DNA of 64,000 bases from JABDGZ01 sp964483785 (GCA_964483785.1 CAZACW010000004.1:15932-79931), one strand, 5' to 3'. Counted from the stretch's first letter, positions 1 through 8,259 are shown. Notes: a model not told the origin generated them from the letters alone. A program made the numbers and translations.

Positions 1-480
1 CGAGATGGGCAATAAAGTCAAGTCATCCATGTCCGTGATGGGTTTGCCGCGGACCTCTTCCCAAAGCCGGATATACTCCGGGACAAATTTGCCCTTGGTG
101 ATGTCGATTTTATTCAAGGCGATGATGATGGGCCGGCCGCACCGGTTCAGGCGGCCGATTACATGCTCTTCTTCGGGGCCGGTCTTTTCGCTGGCATCCA
201 CCATATGGATCACCGCGTCGACGGAATCGATGCTGCCGATCGAGGCGCGGTTCATGTACTTGTCGAGCTTGTCGCGGCCGGCGTGCAGGCCGGGCGTGTC
301 GATGAAAACAATCTGGCCGCGCTTCTCGGTGTGGATGGCCTTGATCTGCTGGCGCGTGGTCTGCGGCACGTCGGAGACGATGGAAATTTTTTCGCCCACA
401 ATGGCATTGACCAGGGTCGATTTGCCGACATTCGGCCTGCCGACAATGGCCACCATGCCGCTTTTAAGTTTTTTTTCCAC
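1..480 (-). CDS. era: GTPase Era (C-terminal part outside window)
   Basis: Era is a small GTPase of 16S rRNA and 30S maturation. The visible N-terminal 160 residues carry the G1 loop GRPNVGKST, the G3 motif DTPG followed by LH, and the G4 motif NKID. The KH domain expected after about residue 200 lies beyond the window edge. I chose the GTG at 480 because the frame closes with TAA at 496-498 and GGA sits 6 nt upstream. The start overlaps the end of the preceding PQ-loop gene by 17 nt, suggesting translational coupling. Der has two G domains and a different spacing, so Era is preferred. Confidence 0.88.
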   Translation of the reverse strand, partial: MEKKLKSGMVAIVGRPNVGKSTLVNAIVGEKISIVSDVPQTTRQQIKAIHTEKRGQIVFIDTPGLHAGRDKLDKYMNRASIGSIDSVDAVIHMVDASEKTGPEEEHVIGRLNRCGRPIIIALNKIDITKGKFVPEYIRLWEEVRGKPITDMDDLTLLPIS

Positions 481-739
481 GGGGCTTCCGATATTTTATG
501 ACCGTGAAAACCACGGCGGTAAACAAGGCCAGATTGACGACATTAAAACAGCGCCAGACCAGGTCCTTGGAGGTAAACCCGGACGGCGCCATCACCAGGC
601 AGCAGACCCAGACGCCCAGGGCCCAGCTCATCGAAATATCCTCGGAGGAGCGGCGCTGGATGATCCTGATGATCAGGGGGATGTTAAACAAGGGCATGAT
701 GATGGAAGCTGCAAGCCCCATGTCCTGGATGATGTTCAT
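464..739 (-). CDS. PQ-loop/SemiSWEET-like small membrane protein (copy 2)
   Basis: This 91-residue protein has three predicted hydrophobic segments (about residues 5-22, 38-55 and 63-82), the size of a SemiSWEET half-transporter. The first segment ends in a PQ-loop-like stretch, IPLIIRIIQRRSSEDISMSW, where the classical PQ pair reads PL. SemiSWEETs form dimers that move sugars, but the substrate here is unknown. It is about half identical to its upstream neighbour, so the two are tandem duplicates and could form a heterodimer. The genes share an ATGA overlap (736-739), and the 3' end overlaps the start of era. Confidence 0.72.
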   Translation of the reverse strand: MNIIQDMGLAASIIMPLFNIPLIIRIIQRRSSEDISMSWALGVWVCCLVMAPSGFTSKDLVWRCFNVVNLALFTAVVFTVIKYRKPRGKKT

Positions 740-993
740 ACGTTTCCTTTGCGGTATTTAAGCACCGCGGCCAAAACCGCTGTCAGCATGGCCACGTTCA
801 TCGTGTTAAAGCCCATGGCCAGGATGTCCCTCGAGACAAAGGCGCTCGGGGCCATGAAGAGTGACGCGCCCCAAAGTCCAAAGATCCAGGCCAGGGAAAT
901 GTCTTGGGAGGAACGCCGGCGGACCATCCGCACGATCAAGGGAATGTCCCATAAGGGCAGGACAACCGCCGCCCAAAAGCCGAGGGTTTTCAC
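736..993 (-). CDS. PQ-loop/SemiSWEET-like small membrane protein (copy 1)
   Basis: This 85-residue, three-helix membrane protein is paralogous to the gene that follows it. The shared signature is DIPLIVRMVRRRSSQDISLA, followed by GLWGASLFMAPSAF. The basic loop RMVRRRSSQD after helix 1 matches the polar loop of PQ-loop proteins. It lies 17 nt downstream of the PfkB-type sugar kinase, which makes a sugar or polyol transport and phosphorylation role attractive but unproven. It could also be a PQ-loop protein with no transport role. Confidence 0.7.
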   Translation of the reverse strand: MKTLGFWAAVVLPLWDIPLIVRMVRRRSSQDISLAWIFGLWGASLFMAPSAFVSRDILAMGFNTMNVAMLTAVLAAVLKYRKGNV

Positions 994-1010
994 GATAGCC
1001 TCCTTGGGGT

Positions 1011-1913
1011 CTACACAGCGAAAAATTTGACCAGGGTCTTGAGGCGGCCCTCCACCTCGCGCATGGTCAGCGACGCGGTCTGGGCCATGCCGAAGCCCTG
1101 CACATTGAAAGAGGCCACGGTGGTGGCATACAGCAGGGCCTTGCGCAGGGTCTTCTCATCCAGGCGGTTGGTCTTGCTTAAATACCCCATGAGCCCGCCG
1201 GCAAAGGTGTCCCCGGCGCCGGTGGGGTCCACGACCTTCTGCACCGGATAGGCGGGAAAAGCGAACATCACCTGGCTGCTGTAAAACAGGACCCCGTGCT
1301 CGCCTTTTTTGATGACGATCATCCGCGGCCCCATGGACCTTAGGGCACGGGCCGCCATGATCAGGTTTTGTTCCCCGGTCAGGGCCCTGGCTTCCCCGTC
1401 GTTGGCCACGAACAAATGCACCATCTTCATCAGGCGCCGCAGGGACTTTTGCTTATGGGTGATCCATAAATTCATGCTGTCCAAGCCGATCAGCCGCGGG
1501 GAGCGCAGGTGCTTTAACAGCATCACCTGCAGATCGGGATCGAAATTGGCCAGGAAAATATTGGGCAGATGCCGTTGATGGGACATCAGTTCAGGGACAT
1601 AGGTCTCCAGGACCCCCAGTTCCGTGGCCAGGGTCAGGGCCGAATTCAAGTCCCCCTGTTTGTACTCGCCGCGCCAGCGAAAGGTCTTGCCGTTGCTGAT
1701 CTTCAACGAGGAAAGGTCGATCCCCTTGCGTTTCAAAAAGCCCAAATGCTTGGAGGGAAAGTCCCTGCCCACCACGGCCACCAGATGCACGTCGGTAAAC
1801 AGCCGCGCGGACATGGCAAAATGCGCGGCCGAGCCGCCCAGCATGTCCTTTTTAACGCCCGAGGGCGTCTTCACATGGTCCAAAGCCACCGTGCCTAAAA
1901 CCACCAGGCTCAT
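1011..1913 (-). CDS. PfkB-family carbohydrate kinase
   Basis: This 300-residue ribokinase-like enzyme should phosphorylate a sugar or nucleoside with ATP in the cytosol. The N-terminal signature GGSAAHFAMSARLF and the C-terminal signature DPTGAGDTFAGGLMGYL are both intact; the latter holds the catalytic Asp and the anion hole. The length matches the family. The start LVVLGTVALDHVKTP is typical of PfkB proteins whose substrate cannot be read from sequence. It follows yjbQ after 1 nt and precedes two SemiSWEET-like genes in the same operon. Confidence 0.88.
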   Translation of the reverse strand: MSLVVLGTVALDHVKTPSGVKKDMLGGSAAHFAMSARLFTDVHLVAVVGRDFPSKHLGFLKRKGIDLSSLKISNGKTFRWRGEYKQGDLNSALTLATELGVLETYVPELMSHQRHLPNIFLANFDPDLQVMLLKHLRSPRLIGLDSMNLWITHKQKSLRRLMKMVHLFVANDGEARALTGEQNLIMAARALRSMGPRMIVIKKGEHGVLFYSSQVMFAFPAYPVQKVVDPTGAGDTFAGGLMGYLSKTNRLDEKTLRKALLYATTVASFNVQGFGMAQTASLTMREVEGRLKTLVKFFAV

Positions 1914-1914
1914 A

Positions 1915-2334
1915 TCATGCTCCTATGATTTTGATCAATACGCGTTTGTCCCTGCGTCCGTCGAATTCCCCGTAAAAAATCTGTTCCCAGGGCCCGAAAT
2001 CCAGGCGCCCCTGCGTGATGGCGACCGTGACTTCGCGGCCCATCACCTGGCGCTTCAGGTGCGCGTCCGCGTTGTCCTCGCCGGTGGCATTGTGCCGGTA
2101 CTGCCCGACGGGCGCGTGCGGCGCCAGTTTCTCCAGCCAGGCATCGTAATCCTCTAAGAGCCCGCTCTCGTCGTCATTGATATAGACGCTGGCGGAAATG
2201 TGCATGGCATTGACCAGGCACAATCCCTCCTTAATGCCGCTTTCATCCACCGCCTTTTGCACCTGGTCCGTGATATTGATGTACGCCCGGCGGGTCTTGG
2301 TATGAAACATCAACTCTCGGCGGAAAGCTTTCAC
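1915..2334 (-). CDS. yjbQ: YjbQ/UPF0047 family protein
   Basis: This 139-residue protein belongs to the YjbQ/UPF0047 family, some members of which have weak thiamine-phosphate synthase activity. The family blocks LVNAMHISASVYINDDE, YRHN...EDNADAHLKRQ and ITQGRLDFGPWEQIFYGEFDG are all present, including the His and Asp/Glu residues of the metal-binding pocket. The start is a GTG in a GTGA overlap with the preceding TPR gene (2331-2334). An internal ATG at 2310 would remove conserved N-terminal residues. The biological role of the family is unclear. Confidence 0.9.
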   Translation of the reverse strand: MKAFRRELMFHTKTRRAYINITDQVQKAVDESGIKEGLCLVNAMHISASVYINDDESGLLEDYDAWLEKLAPHAPVGQYRHNATGEDNADAHLKRQVMGREVTVAITQGRLDFGPWEQIFYGEFDGRRDKRVLIKIIGA

Positions 2335-2729
2335 TTTTTTTTCTTTTCCAGCTGCCTGAGGTACTGCTGAAACTGCGTGTCTTTCAAAAGATTGTCCAGG
2401 TCCGCATCGCCCTTCAAATACTCAAAATCATCATACCCGTAGTCGATGGCGCGGGTCAGGGCGCCCAGGGCCGCGCGGGTCTGGTTTAAAAGCGCGTAGG
2501 AGCAGGCCAGATTGTAATGCACGATGGCATCCTCGGGCCTGAGTTTGGCCAATTTCAAATCCACTTCCAGGCCCTTCTGCCACAGCCCGGCCCTGGTGTA
2601 CAGATCGCCGATGGCGCTTAAGGCCTCGATGAACTGCGGGGCGTTTTTCAGGATATTCTCGTAAAAAACGATCTCAAAATCAATGTCTTCCTTCTTGCGG
2701 GACAATTTAGGCGCGTGGTCCTTGCGCAT
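2331..2729 (-). CDS. TPR-repeat protein
   Basis: This 132-residue soluble protein has about two to three tetratricopeptide repeats. IEALSAIGDLYTRAGLWQKG and AIVHYNLACSYALLNQTRAA show the W/L-G-Y-A-P spacing of TPR helices. The C-terminus is a basic EKKKK tail. There is no signal peptide, so it probably acts as a cytosolic adaptor. A good Shine-Dalgarno (AAAGGA) precedes the ATG. It overlaps yjbQ by 4 nt. The binding partner is not evident. Confidence 0.78.
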   Translation of the reverse strand: MRKDHAPKLSRKKEDIDFEIVFYENILKNAPQFIEALSAIGDLYTRAGLWQKGLEVDLKLAKLRPEDAIVHYNLACSYALLNQTRAALGALTRAIDYGYDDFEYLKGDADLDNLLKDTQFQQYLRQLEKKKK

Positions 2730-2752
2730 AGGGGTCCTTTCGTCAAAGCGGC

Positions 2753-3904
2753 CTATTTCTTCTTTAAATAGCTGCCGATGCGCGCGACGGCCTCGACGAG
2801 ATTGTCGTAGCTCGAGGCATAGGAAATCCGCACGTAATCGGCGCAGCCGGCTCCGAAGGCATTGCCCGGCACCAGGGCCACTTTTTGCTTGAGCAGTAAA
2901 TTCTTGGCAAAATCCATGGAGCTCTCGCCCGTGGACTTCACCGAGGGAAACGCGTAAAAAGCGCCCTGCGGCATATGGCAGGCAAGCCCTAGTTCGTTTA
3001 AGGCGCCGACGATGAAGCGCCGGCGGCGGTCATACTCTTTTTTCATGGCCTGCACGTCGGAGGCGGCATTTTTCAAGGCCTCGATGGCGGCCATCTGGCC
3101 CGTGATCGGCGCGCAAAGCAGGGTGTACTGGTGGATCTTGGTCATGGCGCCCACGATGTCCGCGGGGCCGCAGGCATAGCCGACCCGGAATCCCGTCATG
3201 GCGTAGCTTTTCGAAAGTCCATTGAGATAGATGACGCGGTTGCGCATCTGCGGCACGTTAAAAAACGGCGTGTGCTCGAAATCATAGCTTAACTCGTCAT
3301 AAAGCTCGTCGCTGATGACCAAAAGGTCATGCTTTTTGATGACGCGGCCCAATTCCTCCAGTTCTTGCCGGGTGTAGGAGGTGCCGGTGGGGTTGCAGGG
3401 ATAGCCCAAGAGAAGGCCGCGCACGCCGCGGCTGATCGAGGCTTCGATCTGCTTGGGCGTCACCTTAAAGCCCGTCTCGATCTTAGTCTCCAAAAAAACC
3501 GGCTCGCCGCCGGCCAAGGCCACCACCGGGCCGTAGGCCACATAATAAGGCTCAGGCACGAGGATCTTCTCGCCGGGATTGAGGATGGCCCGCATGGCCA
3601 AATCCAGGCCTTCGCTGACGCCGGCCGTGATCAGGACCTCTTCTTGCGGGTCATAAACGGCCTGATAGCGTTTTTTAAGGAAGGCGGTGATTTCCCGCCG
3701 CAATTCGATCATGCCCTTGTTGGAGGTGTAGGAGGTGTAGCCCTGCTCGAGGGACTCGATGGCCTTGGCGCGCACGTGCCAGGGGGTCACGAAGTCCGGC
3801 TCCCCCACGCCGAGGGAGATCACGTCCTTCATGCCCAGCACTAAATCAAAAAAGGCCCGGATGCCTGAAGGGGCCAGTTCATCAACACGTCTGGAAATTC
3901 TCAT
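2753..3904 (-). CDS. Class I/II PLP-dependent aminotransferase
   Basis: This 383-residue fold-type I aminotransferase belongs to the AspC/AlaT-like family. Visible landmarks are GVGEPDF near the N-terminus, YPCNPTGTSYT, the PLP-binding ISDELYDE, and the Schiff-base lysine in NGLSKSYAMTGFRVGY. The substrate is probably an amino acid/2-oxo acid pair, but it cannot be fixed from sequence. It lies 3 nt after an AsnC-type ligand-binding protein, a common pairing in which the small protein may sense an amino acid. The length is normal for the family. Confidence 0.9.
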   Translation of the reverse strand: MRISRRVDELAPSGIRAFFDLVLGMKDVISLGVGEPDFVTPWHVRAKAIESLEQGYTSYTSNKGMIELRREITAFLKKRYQAVYDPQEEVLITAGVSEGLDLAMRAILNPGEKILVPEPYYVAYGPVVALAGGEPVFLETKIETGFKVTPKQIEASISRGVRGLLLGYPCNPTGTSYTRQELEELGRVIKKHDLLVISDELYDELSYDFEHTPFFNVPQMRNRVIYLNGLSKSYAMTGFRVGYACGPADIVGAMTKIHQYTLLCAPITGQMAAIEALKNAASDVQAMKKEYDRRRRFIVGALNELGLACHMPQGAFYAFPSVKSTGESSMDFAKNLLLKQKVALVPGNAFGAGCADYVRISYASSYDNLVEAVARIGSYLKKK

Positions 3905-3907
3905 AGT

Positions 3908-4243
3908 TCAGTATGAAATGTTCTGCCGGCGTTCATGTTTGGCATGCTTGAACACCTGGCCTTCTTCCTTATATTTGCGCAAAAGAAAATGGGTGGCGGT
4001 CTGGCGCACGTTGGCCATGGACGAGAGCTTCGCGGCCACAAAATCCGCCACGGTCTGGATGCTTTCACCCTCGACGATGACCAGCAAGTCATAGCCGCCG
4101 GAGAGAAGATAACAGCTTTTCACCTCGGGAAAGGCGTAGATCCGCTCGGCGACGCTGTCAAAGCCTAGGTCTTTCTGCGGCGTGATCGAGACCTCGATCA
4201 GGGCGCGCACGGCCGGCGGGGCCTTGGTTTTCACTTTAGACAT
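3908..4243 (-). CDS. Lrp/AsnC ligand-binding (RAM) domain protein without DNA-binding domain
   Basis: This 111-residue protein matches the effector-binding half of Lrp/AsnC regulators (RALIEVSITPQKDLGFDSVAER, then SCYLLSGGYDLLVIVEGES). No helix-turn-helix precedes it, so it is a stand-alone RAM domain that may bind an amino acid or regulate by protein contact. It sits directly upstream of the aminotransferase in the same operon. The C-terminal tail (about residues 90-111) is basic and of unclear function. Confidence 0.82.
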   Translation of the reverse strand: MSKVKTKAPPAVRALIEVSITPQKDLGFDSVAERIYAFPEVKSCYLLSGGYDLLVIVEGESIQTVADFVAAKLSSMANVRQTATHFLLRKYKEEGQVFKHAKHERRQNISY

Positions 4244-4253
4244 ACGGACTCCT

Positions 4254-5141
4254 TTATAGCGCGTCTTTCACTTGGACAAAATCCGCGCGGCGCTCCAATT
4301 TGGCGATCTGGTCCCTCAGGACGTCAATGTCTTCCTTCAGGCCCTTGATCTGGGAGCGCATCTGATTGTTGCGGGCATCGATGAGCACCATCCTGTGCAC
4401 CAAGGTCTTTTTCATCAAGGGCCAGGAAAGGCCCATCAGGGAACTGTCCCTCAAATCTTCCAGGCGCAGGACATTGGCATAGATCTCCCGCTTAAGCTCT
4501 TGTTTGTGCGCGTTTAAATCTTTGAGGGTCGGCGCGCTGTACGTCCCCCCTTTTTTCAGGGCCGCAAGAATATTTTCCAAAAGCACCTCCTGCGTGCTTT
4601 CATCCTCGAGCTGCTGGCGCAGCTGGCCCAGCTGGGGATCAGGGTCATCGCCCCTTTGCCCAGGCAGGGCATCAATCTGTTCTTTCTGATTAAGCCGGAC
4701 AAGTTCCCGTCCGCGGACCGCATACTTTATGGCCTGGACCTTGTGCTCACTCTCTGACCGTCTTCGTCTTAAATCCCGCAGCTGCAGCGCGTAGTCCTTG
4801 AGACGCTGGTTCTTGGCCCTGATGCTTTCGTTAAGCTCGATGATACGCAGGTCCTGGTCTGTCTGGCCGTGGCGTTCCTGCAAAATGGCTGCGCTCTGCG
4901 CATTTTTGTCCCTTTGCTGGTCAATGGCCTGCCTTAATTCATCGGCCTTTTCCACCAATTGCTGGTATTCGTCTTTAAGGCCGTCATTTTCAACGCCCAG
5001 TGACTGGGCCTTGGCCTTGATCACGTCCAGGGTCAATTGCCATTGCTCGGGCATGGACGAAGGTCCGGCCGACAGCTGGGCCCTGGCCTCGCCCAAGAGG
5101 CAAATGAGAGGCAAAAGCAAAACAAAGACATAAAAACGCAT
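4254..5141 (-). CDS. Exported coiled-coil protein
   Basis: This 295-residue protein begins with a short signal peptide (MRFYVFVLLLPLICLLGEARA, cut after about residue 21) and is then almost wholly coiled coil. Glu/Lys/Gln heptads run from about residue 30 to 150 and from 225 to 290. It is probably periplasmic or envelope-associated, with no enzymatic motif. I do not recognise a family. It is the first gene of the operon leading to era. Its ATG lies only 6 nt from a consensus -10 box, so the mRNA is probably leaderless. It resembles periplasmic coiled-coil factors only in general form. Confidence 0.75.
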   Translation of the reverse strand: MRFYVFVLLLPLICLLGEARAQLSAGPSSMPEQWQLTLDVIKAKAQSLGVENDGLKDEYQQLVEKADELRQAIDQQRDKNAQSAAILQERHGQTDQDLRIIELNESIRAKNQRLKDYALQLRDLRRRRSESEHKVQAIKYAVRGRELVRLNQKEQIDALPGQRGDDPDPQLGQLRQQLEDESTQEVLLENILAALKKGGTYSAPTLKDLNAHKQELKREIYANVLRLEDLRDSSLMGLSWPLMKKTLVHRMVLIDARNNQMRSQIKGLKEDIDVLRDQIAKLERRADFVQVKDAL

Positions 5142-5147
5142 GGCTTC

Positions 5148-5176
5148 ATTATACCCGGTTATGCCCGATGGGGCAA
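5148..5176 (-). promoter_or_regulatory. Sigma-70-type promoter, probably leaderless
   Basis: On the minus strand, TTGCCC (5171-5176) is followed after 17 nt by a perfect TATAAT (5148-5153). The start codon of the coiled-coil gene is at 5139-5141, so the predicted +1 falls on or next to the A of ATG. It would drive the operon from the coiled-coil gene to era. Confidence 0.72.
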
Positions 5177-5208
5177 GGACGGGAACATAAAAGTTATGGA
5201 TAGGGAAT

Positions 5209-5258
5209 GTTTAACAGACCGTCGGATACCATCACAACCCCGGGGGTTGTGATGGTAT
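5209..5258. repeat. Dispersed palindromic repeat, copy 1
   Basis: A conserved flank GTTTAACAGACCGTCGG (5209-5225) is followed by a perfect 33-nt palindrome (5226-5258). Each arm is ATACCATCACAACCCC or its complement, around a single central G. The palindrome lies at the 3' end of ygfZ and supplies its last codons. It can fold in RNA of either strand and may act as an end-of-operon hairpin. Related copies lie at 13.4, 14.3 and 20.2 kb. Confidence 0.9.
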
Positions 5259-5885
5259 GGGCTTGATGAAAACAAAGCCCTGAACGCGTCCGGTGGCGGG
5301 ATCTGCGAGGCGGGAACTCATTTTATCGGCATCTGTGTCAGACAACTGGTCCTCAAAGGCAACGATCAATTTGCGGCTGGGCTGGGAGCGGTTATGCACC
5401 TTGGCCACCGGCTCCTGGCCCAAAAAACAGCCCTTCGTATAGGACGTATAATCATGCTCGTGCACATTGAGGATAAACTCATCCGCCTGATAGTCGATGC
5501 CCATCAAGGGCATCCTATGCTCCAGGCGAAACCGCGTAAATTCCTCTTCACGGACGCTGTCGGGAAAATTTTCCGAAGACCAGATGATTTGCGCCGTGTC
5601 CAAATCAATCCAACAGCCCTGCGGGTCCGGCGTGATGGTCACATGCGCCAATTTTGCGTAGCGCTGTAAATGTTGAAGAAGTTGTCCGGCCGCGGCATTT
5701 GGAACGCTGATCAAGAATTCCTCGTCGCTGATCTTCTTCTGGCGAAAGGTGGCGATGATGCGCCCGTGCTGGTTTAAAAAAGCATTGAGCGGGGCATCCA
5801 GGACATTCGAAGATATCCCATTTAAGAAGGCTTCTACCTTGCCTTTGACGCTTAAAACAGTTTCCGGTAATTTATACAGGCGCAT
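5232..5885 (-). CDS. ygfZ: YgfZ/GcvT-like folate-binding protein
   Basis: This 217-residue member of the YgfZ family takes part in iron-sulfur cluster enzyme maintenance with tetrahydrofolate. The diagnostic K-G-C-[FY]-x-G-Q-E motif appears as TKGCFLGQEPVAKVHNR near residue 150. I chose the ATG at 5885 (MRLYKLPETVLSVKG); longer reading frames only add non-homologous residues over the end of cca. It is shorter than E. coli YgfZ (326). The last residues (PSQPPGL) are encoded by a dispersed palindromic repeat, so the C-terminus is probably eroded or replaced. It is the last gene of the purine operon. Confidence 0.85.
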   Translation of the reverse strand: MRLYKLPETVLSVKGKVEAFLNGISSNVLDAPLNAFLNQHGRIIATFRQKKISDEEFLISVPNAAAGQLLQHLQRYAKLAHVTITPDPQGCWIDLDTAQIIWSSENFPDSVREEEFTRFRLEHRMPLMGIDYQADEFILNVHEHDYTSYTKGCFLGQEPVAKVHNRSQPSRKLIVAFEDQLSDTDADKMSSRLADPATGRVQGFVFIKPIPSQPPGL

Positions 5886-5916
5886 GAGTATGACGCGCCG
5901 CCCGACGTATCCTAAA

Positions 5917-7347
5917 TTAATTCGGGTCAGGCCGGGCGGCCGCGCATTTTTGGGCCAAGTCAAGGGCCTCTTGCTTTGTTTTAATTTTCCCCAAGGCTGC
6001 TTCTTCCTCAATCTTGGCCAGGATCATGCCAAAAACCGGCGAGGGCTTGAGTTTCAAGACCTTGATCAGATCATGTCCGGTCAGAAGCCGCTCCTTGGGC
6101 TTGTGTTCCTGCTTGACAAAAAACCGGTCGATGAGCATGCGGCAGGTCTTGGCATGATGAAGGGCCTTGCCCTTGGTGGTCAATCGTCCCCGGGTCGCGG
6201 CCTGGTCCGCCATGGCCAAGATCGCCAGGGACGCGGCCTCTTGTCCGGCATCGCGCATAAACCTGAATACGGCCTTTGCGCTGGGGCGCTTGAAATTCGA
6301 CAGATACCCCGGCCTCAGATGCAGGCGCACCGCGTTCTCTAAAAAGTAGCGTTCCTTGACGGAGAGCTTCAGCTGCTTGGCAGCCTGGCGCGTGATCTTT
6401 TCGCCGGCATACTCGTGGCCGTGAAAGGTCATGCGGCCGGCGGCTTGACGCTTTGTCTCGGGTTTGCCGATATCATGCAGAAGGGCCGCCATTTTTAACA
6501 GGGCGGCGCGCGTATGATGGCCGCCGATGATTTCCTGCAGATAGGATTGGACCTTCTCGTCGCTGGCCATCTTTTCCATGATCTTTTCCAGCTGCCTGAG
6601 GACCTCCAGGGAATGCCGCCAAACATCCAAATGATGATAGCCGCCCTGATAGACGCCGTACATCACCGTGATCTGCGGCAGAACCTGCGGCAAAAGCCCC
6701 GCCTTGTCCATGGATTCAAAACTTTCGGCGGCCCTGGGCGATGTGAGGACCTTAAACAATTCCTCCCGTATTCTTTCCGCGGCCGCCTGGCTGATTAAAT
6801 GCGCGTCCTTCTTGATTTGGGCCAAGGTGCGCGCATCCATTCTAAATCCAAGGGCAGCTTGCAGGGCAAAGGCGCGCAGTAATCTTAACGGATCATCCTT
6901 AAAAACCCGGGGAGAAACCATGCGCACCACCCCGGCTTTAAGATCGCGGCGGGCCCCCTTGGCTTCCAGCACCTTGTCCGGCTGAGGCCCGTGTTCAACG
7001 AAGTCCCAAGCCAGGGCATTGACGGTAAAATCGCGGGAATCCAGGTCTTTTTGGATGCTGACAGCCCGCCAATCGGCAAAATCGAAAGTGAAGATCTGCC
7101 CGCCGATGGTCTTGACGACACGCGCGCAGCCGCGCTCCTTGTCCAGAAGCACAAACGAGCCCTTGATCCGGCGGGCCAGCCGGCGGCCGAGGGCAATGCT
7201 GCCTTTTTCCACGGCAAAGTCAAAATCCACGCCGCGCCGGCCGAGAAAATAATCGCGCAGGGCGCCGCCCACCAGATAAATCCGCGGCTTGCTATGTTGA
7301 AGGGCCTCCAAAATAAGGGCCAAGGATGGATAATAGGTCAGCAGCAT
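5917..7347 (-). CDS. cca: CCA-adding enzyme / poly(A) polymerase family nucleotidyltransferase with HD domain
   Basis: This 476-residue class II tRNA nucleotidyltransferase-like protein has an N-terminal head with LVGGALRDYFLGRRGVDFDF, which contains the GG and DxD motifs that bind metal and NTP. It continues with the neck signature DPLRLLRAFALQAALGF and a C-terminal HD phosphohydrolase domain (LLHDIGKPETKR, with HGHEYAG downstream). It should add or repair tRNA 3' CCA ends, although A-adding specificity cannot be excluded. The ATG at 7347 follows the stop of the DUF151 gene after 1 nt. Confidence 0.9.
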   Translation of the reverse strand: MLLTYYPSLALILEALQHSKPRIYLVGGALRDYFLGRRGVDFDFAVEKGSIALGRRLARRIKGSFVLLDKERGCARVVKTIGGQIFTFDFADWRAVSIQKDLDSRDFTVNALAWDFVEHGPQPDKVLEAKGARRDLKAGVVRMVSPRVFKDDPLRLLRAFALQAALGFRMDARTLAQIKKDAHLISQAAAERIREELFKVLTSPRAAESFESMDKAGLLPQVLPQITVMYGVYQGGYHHLDVWRHSLEVLRQLEKIMEKMASDEKVQSYLQEIIGGHHTRAALLKMAALLHDIGKPETKRQAAGRMTFHGHEYAGEKITRQAAKQLKLSVKERYFLENAVRLHLRPGYLSNFKRPSAKAVFRFMRDAGQEAASLAILAMADQAATRGRLTTKGKALHHAKTCRMLIDRFFVKQEHKPKERLLTGHDLIKVLKLKPSPVFGMILAKIEEEAALGKIKTKQEALDLAQKCAAARPDPN

Positions 7348-7348
7348 C

Positions 7349-7753
7349 TTAGGCAGGGGGCATGGAAGATTTCTGCAGGATCTCTTCCATGACAAAGATC
7401 GGGGCTTTGCAGCGCACCGCCAGGGCCACACTGTCCGACGGACGGGCATCGACGCTCTTGGTCTGGCCTTCCTTGGTCTTGATGTCCAGCTTCGCGTGAA
7501 AGGTGTTGTTGATAAGCTTGTCGATGACCACGCGCTGAAGCTCGGCACCCAGGCCCCTCATCACGCTGATCAAAAGATCATGCGTCATCGGCCGCGGCAC
7601 GTCCACCCCGGAGATCTTGATCTTGATGCTGGAGGCCTCGAGGAAACCGATGACAATGGGGATCTGGCGCTCCCCGTCCTTTTCCTTGAGCACAATCACC
7701 TGGTCCTGGCGCTTTTCATCGATGATGATGCGGGAGAGTTCGACTTGGATCAT
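7349..7753 (-). CDS. Bifunctional nuclease (DUF151) family protein
   Basis: This 134-residue DUF151 protein shows the family core RQIPIVIGFLEASSIKIKI, the block ARPSDSVALAVRCKAPIFV, and C-terminal helix MEEIL. Family members have been reported as minor nucleases in plants and a similar fold is common in bacteria, but the cellular role is unknown. It overlaps nrdR by 4 nt (7750-7753) and precedes cca by 1 nt, so all three are co-transcribed. Confidence 0.9.
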   Translation of the reverse strand: MIQVELSRIIIDEKRQDQVIVLKEKDGERQIPIVIGFLEASSIKIKISGVDVPRPMTHDLLISVMRGLGAELQRVVIDKLINNTFHAKLDIKTKEGQTKSVDARPSDSVALAVRCKAPIFVMEEILQKSSMPPA

Positions 7754-8256
7754 AAGCGTTTTTTGGTTTTGGGCCTTTTCTGTTTTTTTAATTTTTTAAG
7801 TTTGTTCTTGGTCAAAATGTTCTGCAAGGCGCTCATGAACTGGTTGACGTCGCGAAACTGCCGGTACACCGAGGCAAAGCGCACATAGGCCACCTCATCC
7901 AGGACGGAGAGGCGCGTCATGATCATCTCGCCGATGTCCTTGGACGAGATTTCGCGGTCGTATTTGCGGCGGATGGCATGCTCCACATCATCCACCATGT
8001 CCTCGATCTGCTCGACGCTGACCGGCCTTTTCTCGCAGGCCTTGATCAGCCCCCCCAGCACCCGGGTGCGGTCAAAGGGCTGGCGGCGTCCGTCGCGCTT
8101 GATGACCATCAGGGGCACTTCTTCGATGTACTCGTAAGTGGTGAAGCGCTCCTCGCACTTGGCGCACTGCCGCCGGCGGCGGATGGACGTCCCGTCGCTG
8201 TTAAGCCTTGAATCCGTCACGTTGGTCCCTTTGTAACTGCAGGCGGGGCAGCGCAT
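7750..8256 (-). CDS. nrdR: Transcriptional repressor NrdR
   Basis: NrdR represses ribonucleotide reductase genes by binding NrdR boxes when its ATP-cone holds ATP/dATP. The 168-residue protein has a Zn ribbon (CPAC...CAKC, residues 3-34) with the RRRRQCAKCEERFTTYE signature and an ATP-cone (VIKRDGRRQPFDRTRVLGGL). A Lys-rich extension of about 20 residues (KNKLKKLKKQKRPKTKKRL) goes beyond typical NrdR and may add nonspecific DNA affinity. It follows glyA by 3 nt. No reductase gene is in the window. Confidence 0.95.
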   Translation of the reverse strand: MRCPACSYKGTNVTDSRLNSDGTSIRRRRQCAKCEERFTTYEYIEEVPLMVIKRDGRRQPFDRTRVLGGLIKACEKRPVSVEQIEDMVDDVEHAIRRKYDREISSKDIGEMIMTRLSVLDEVAYVRFASVYRQFRDVNQFMSALQNILTKNKLKKLKKQKRPKTKKRL

Positions 8257-8259
8257 AGG

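Noticed and set aside
5..1030. A 341-codon plus-strand frame at the window start
   Set aside because: It is antisense to era, two PQ-loop genes and the PfkB gene, all of which have family motifs and tight spacing.
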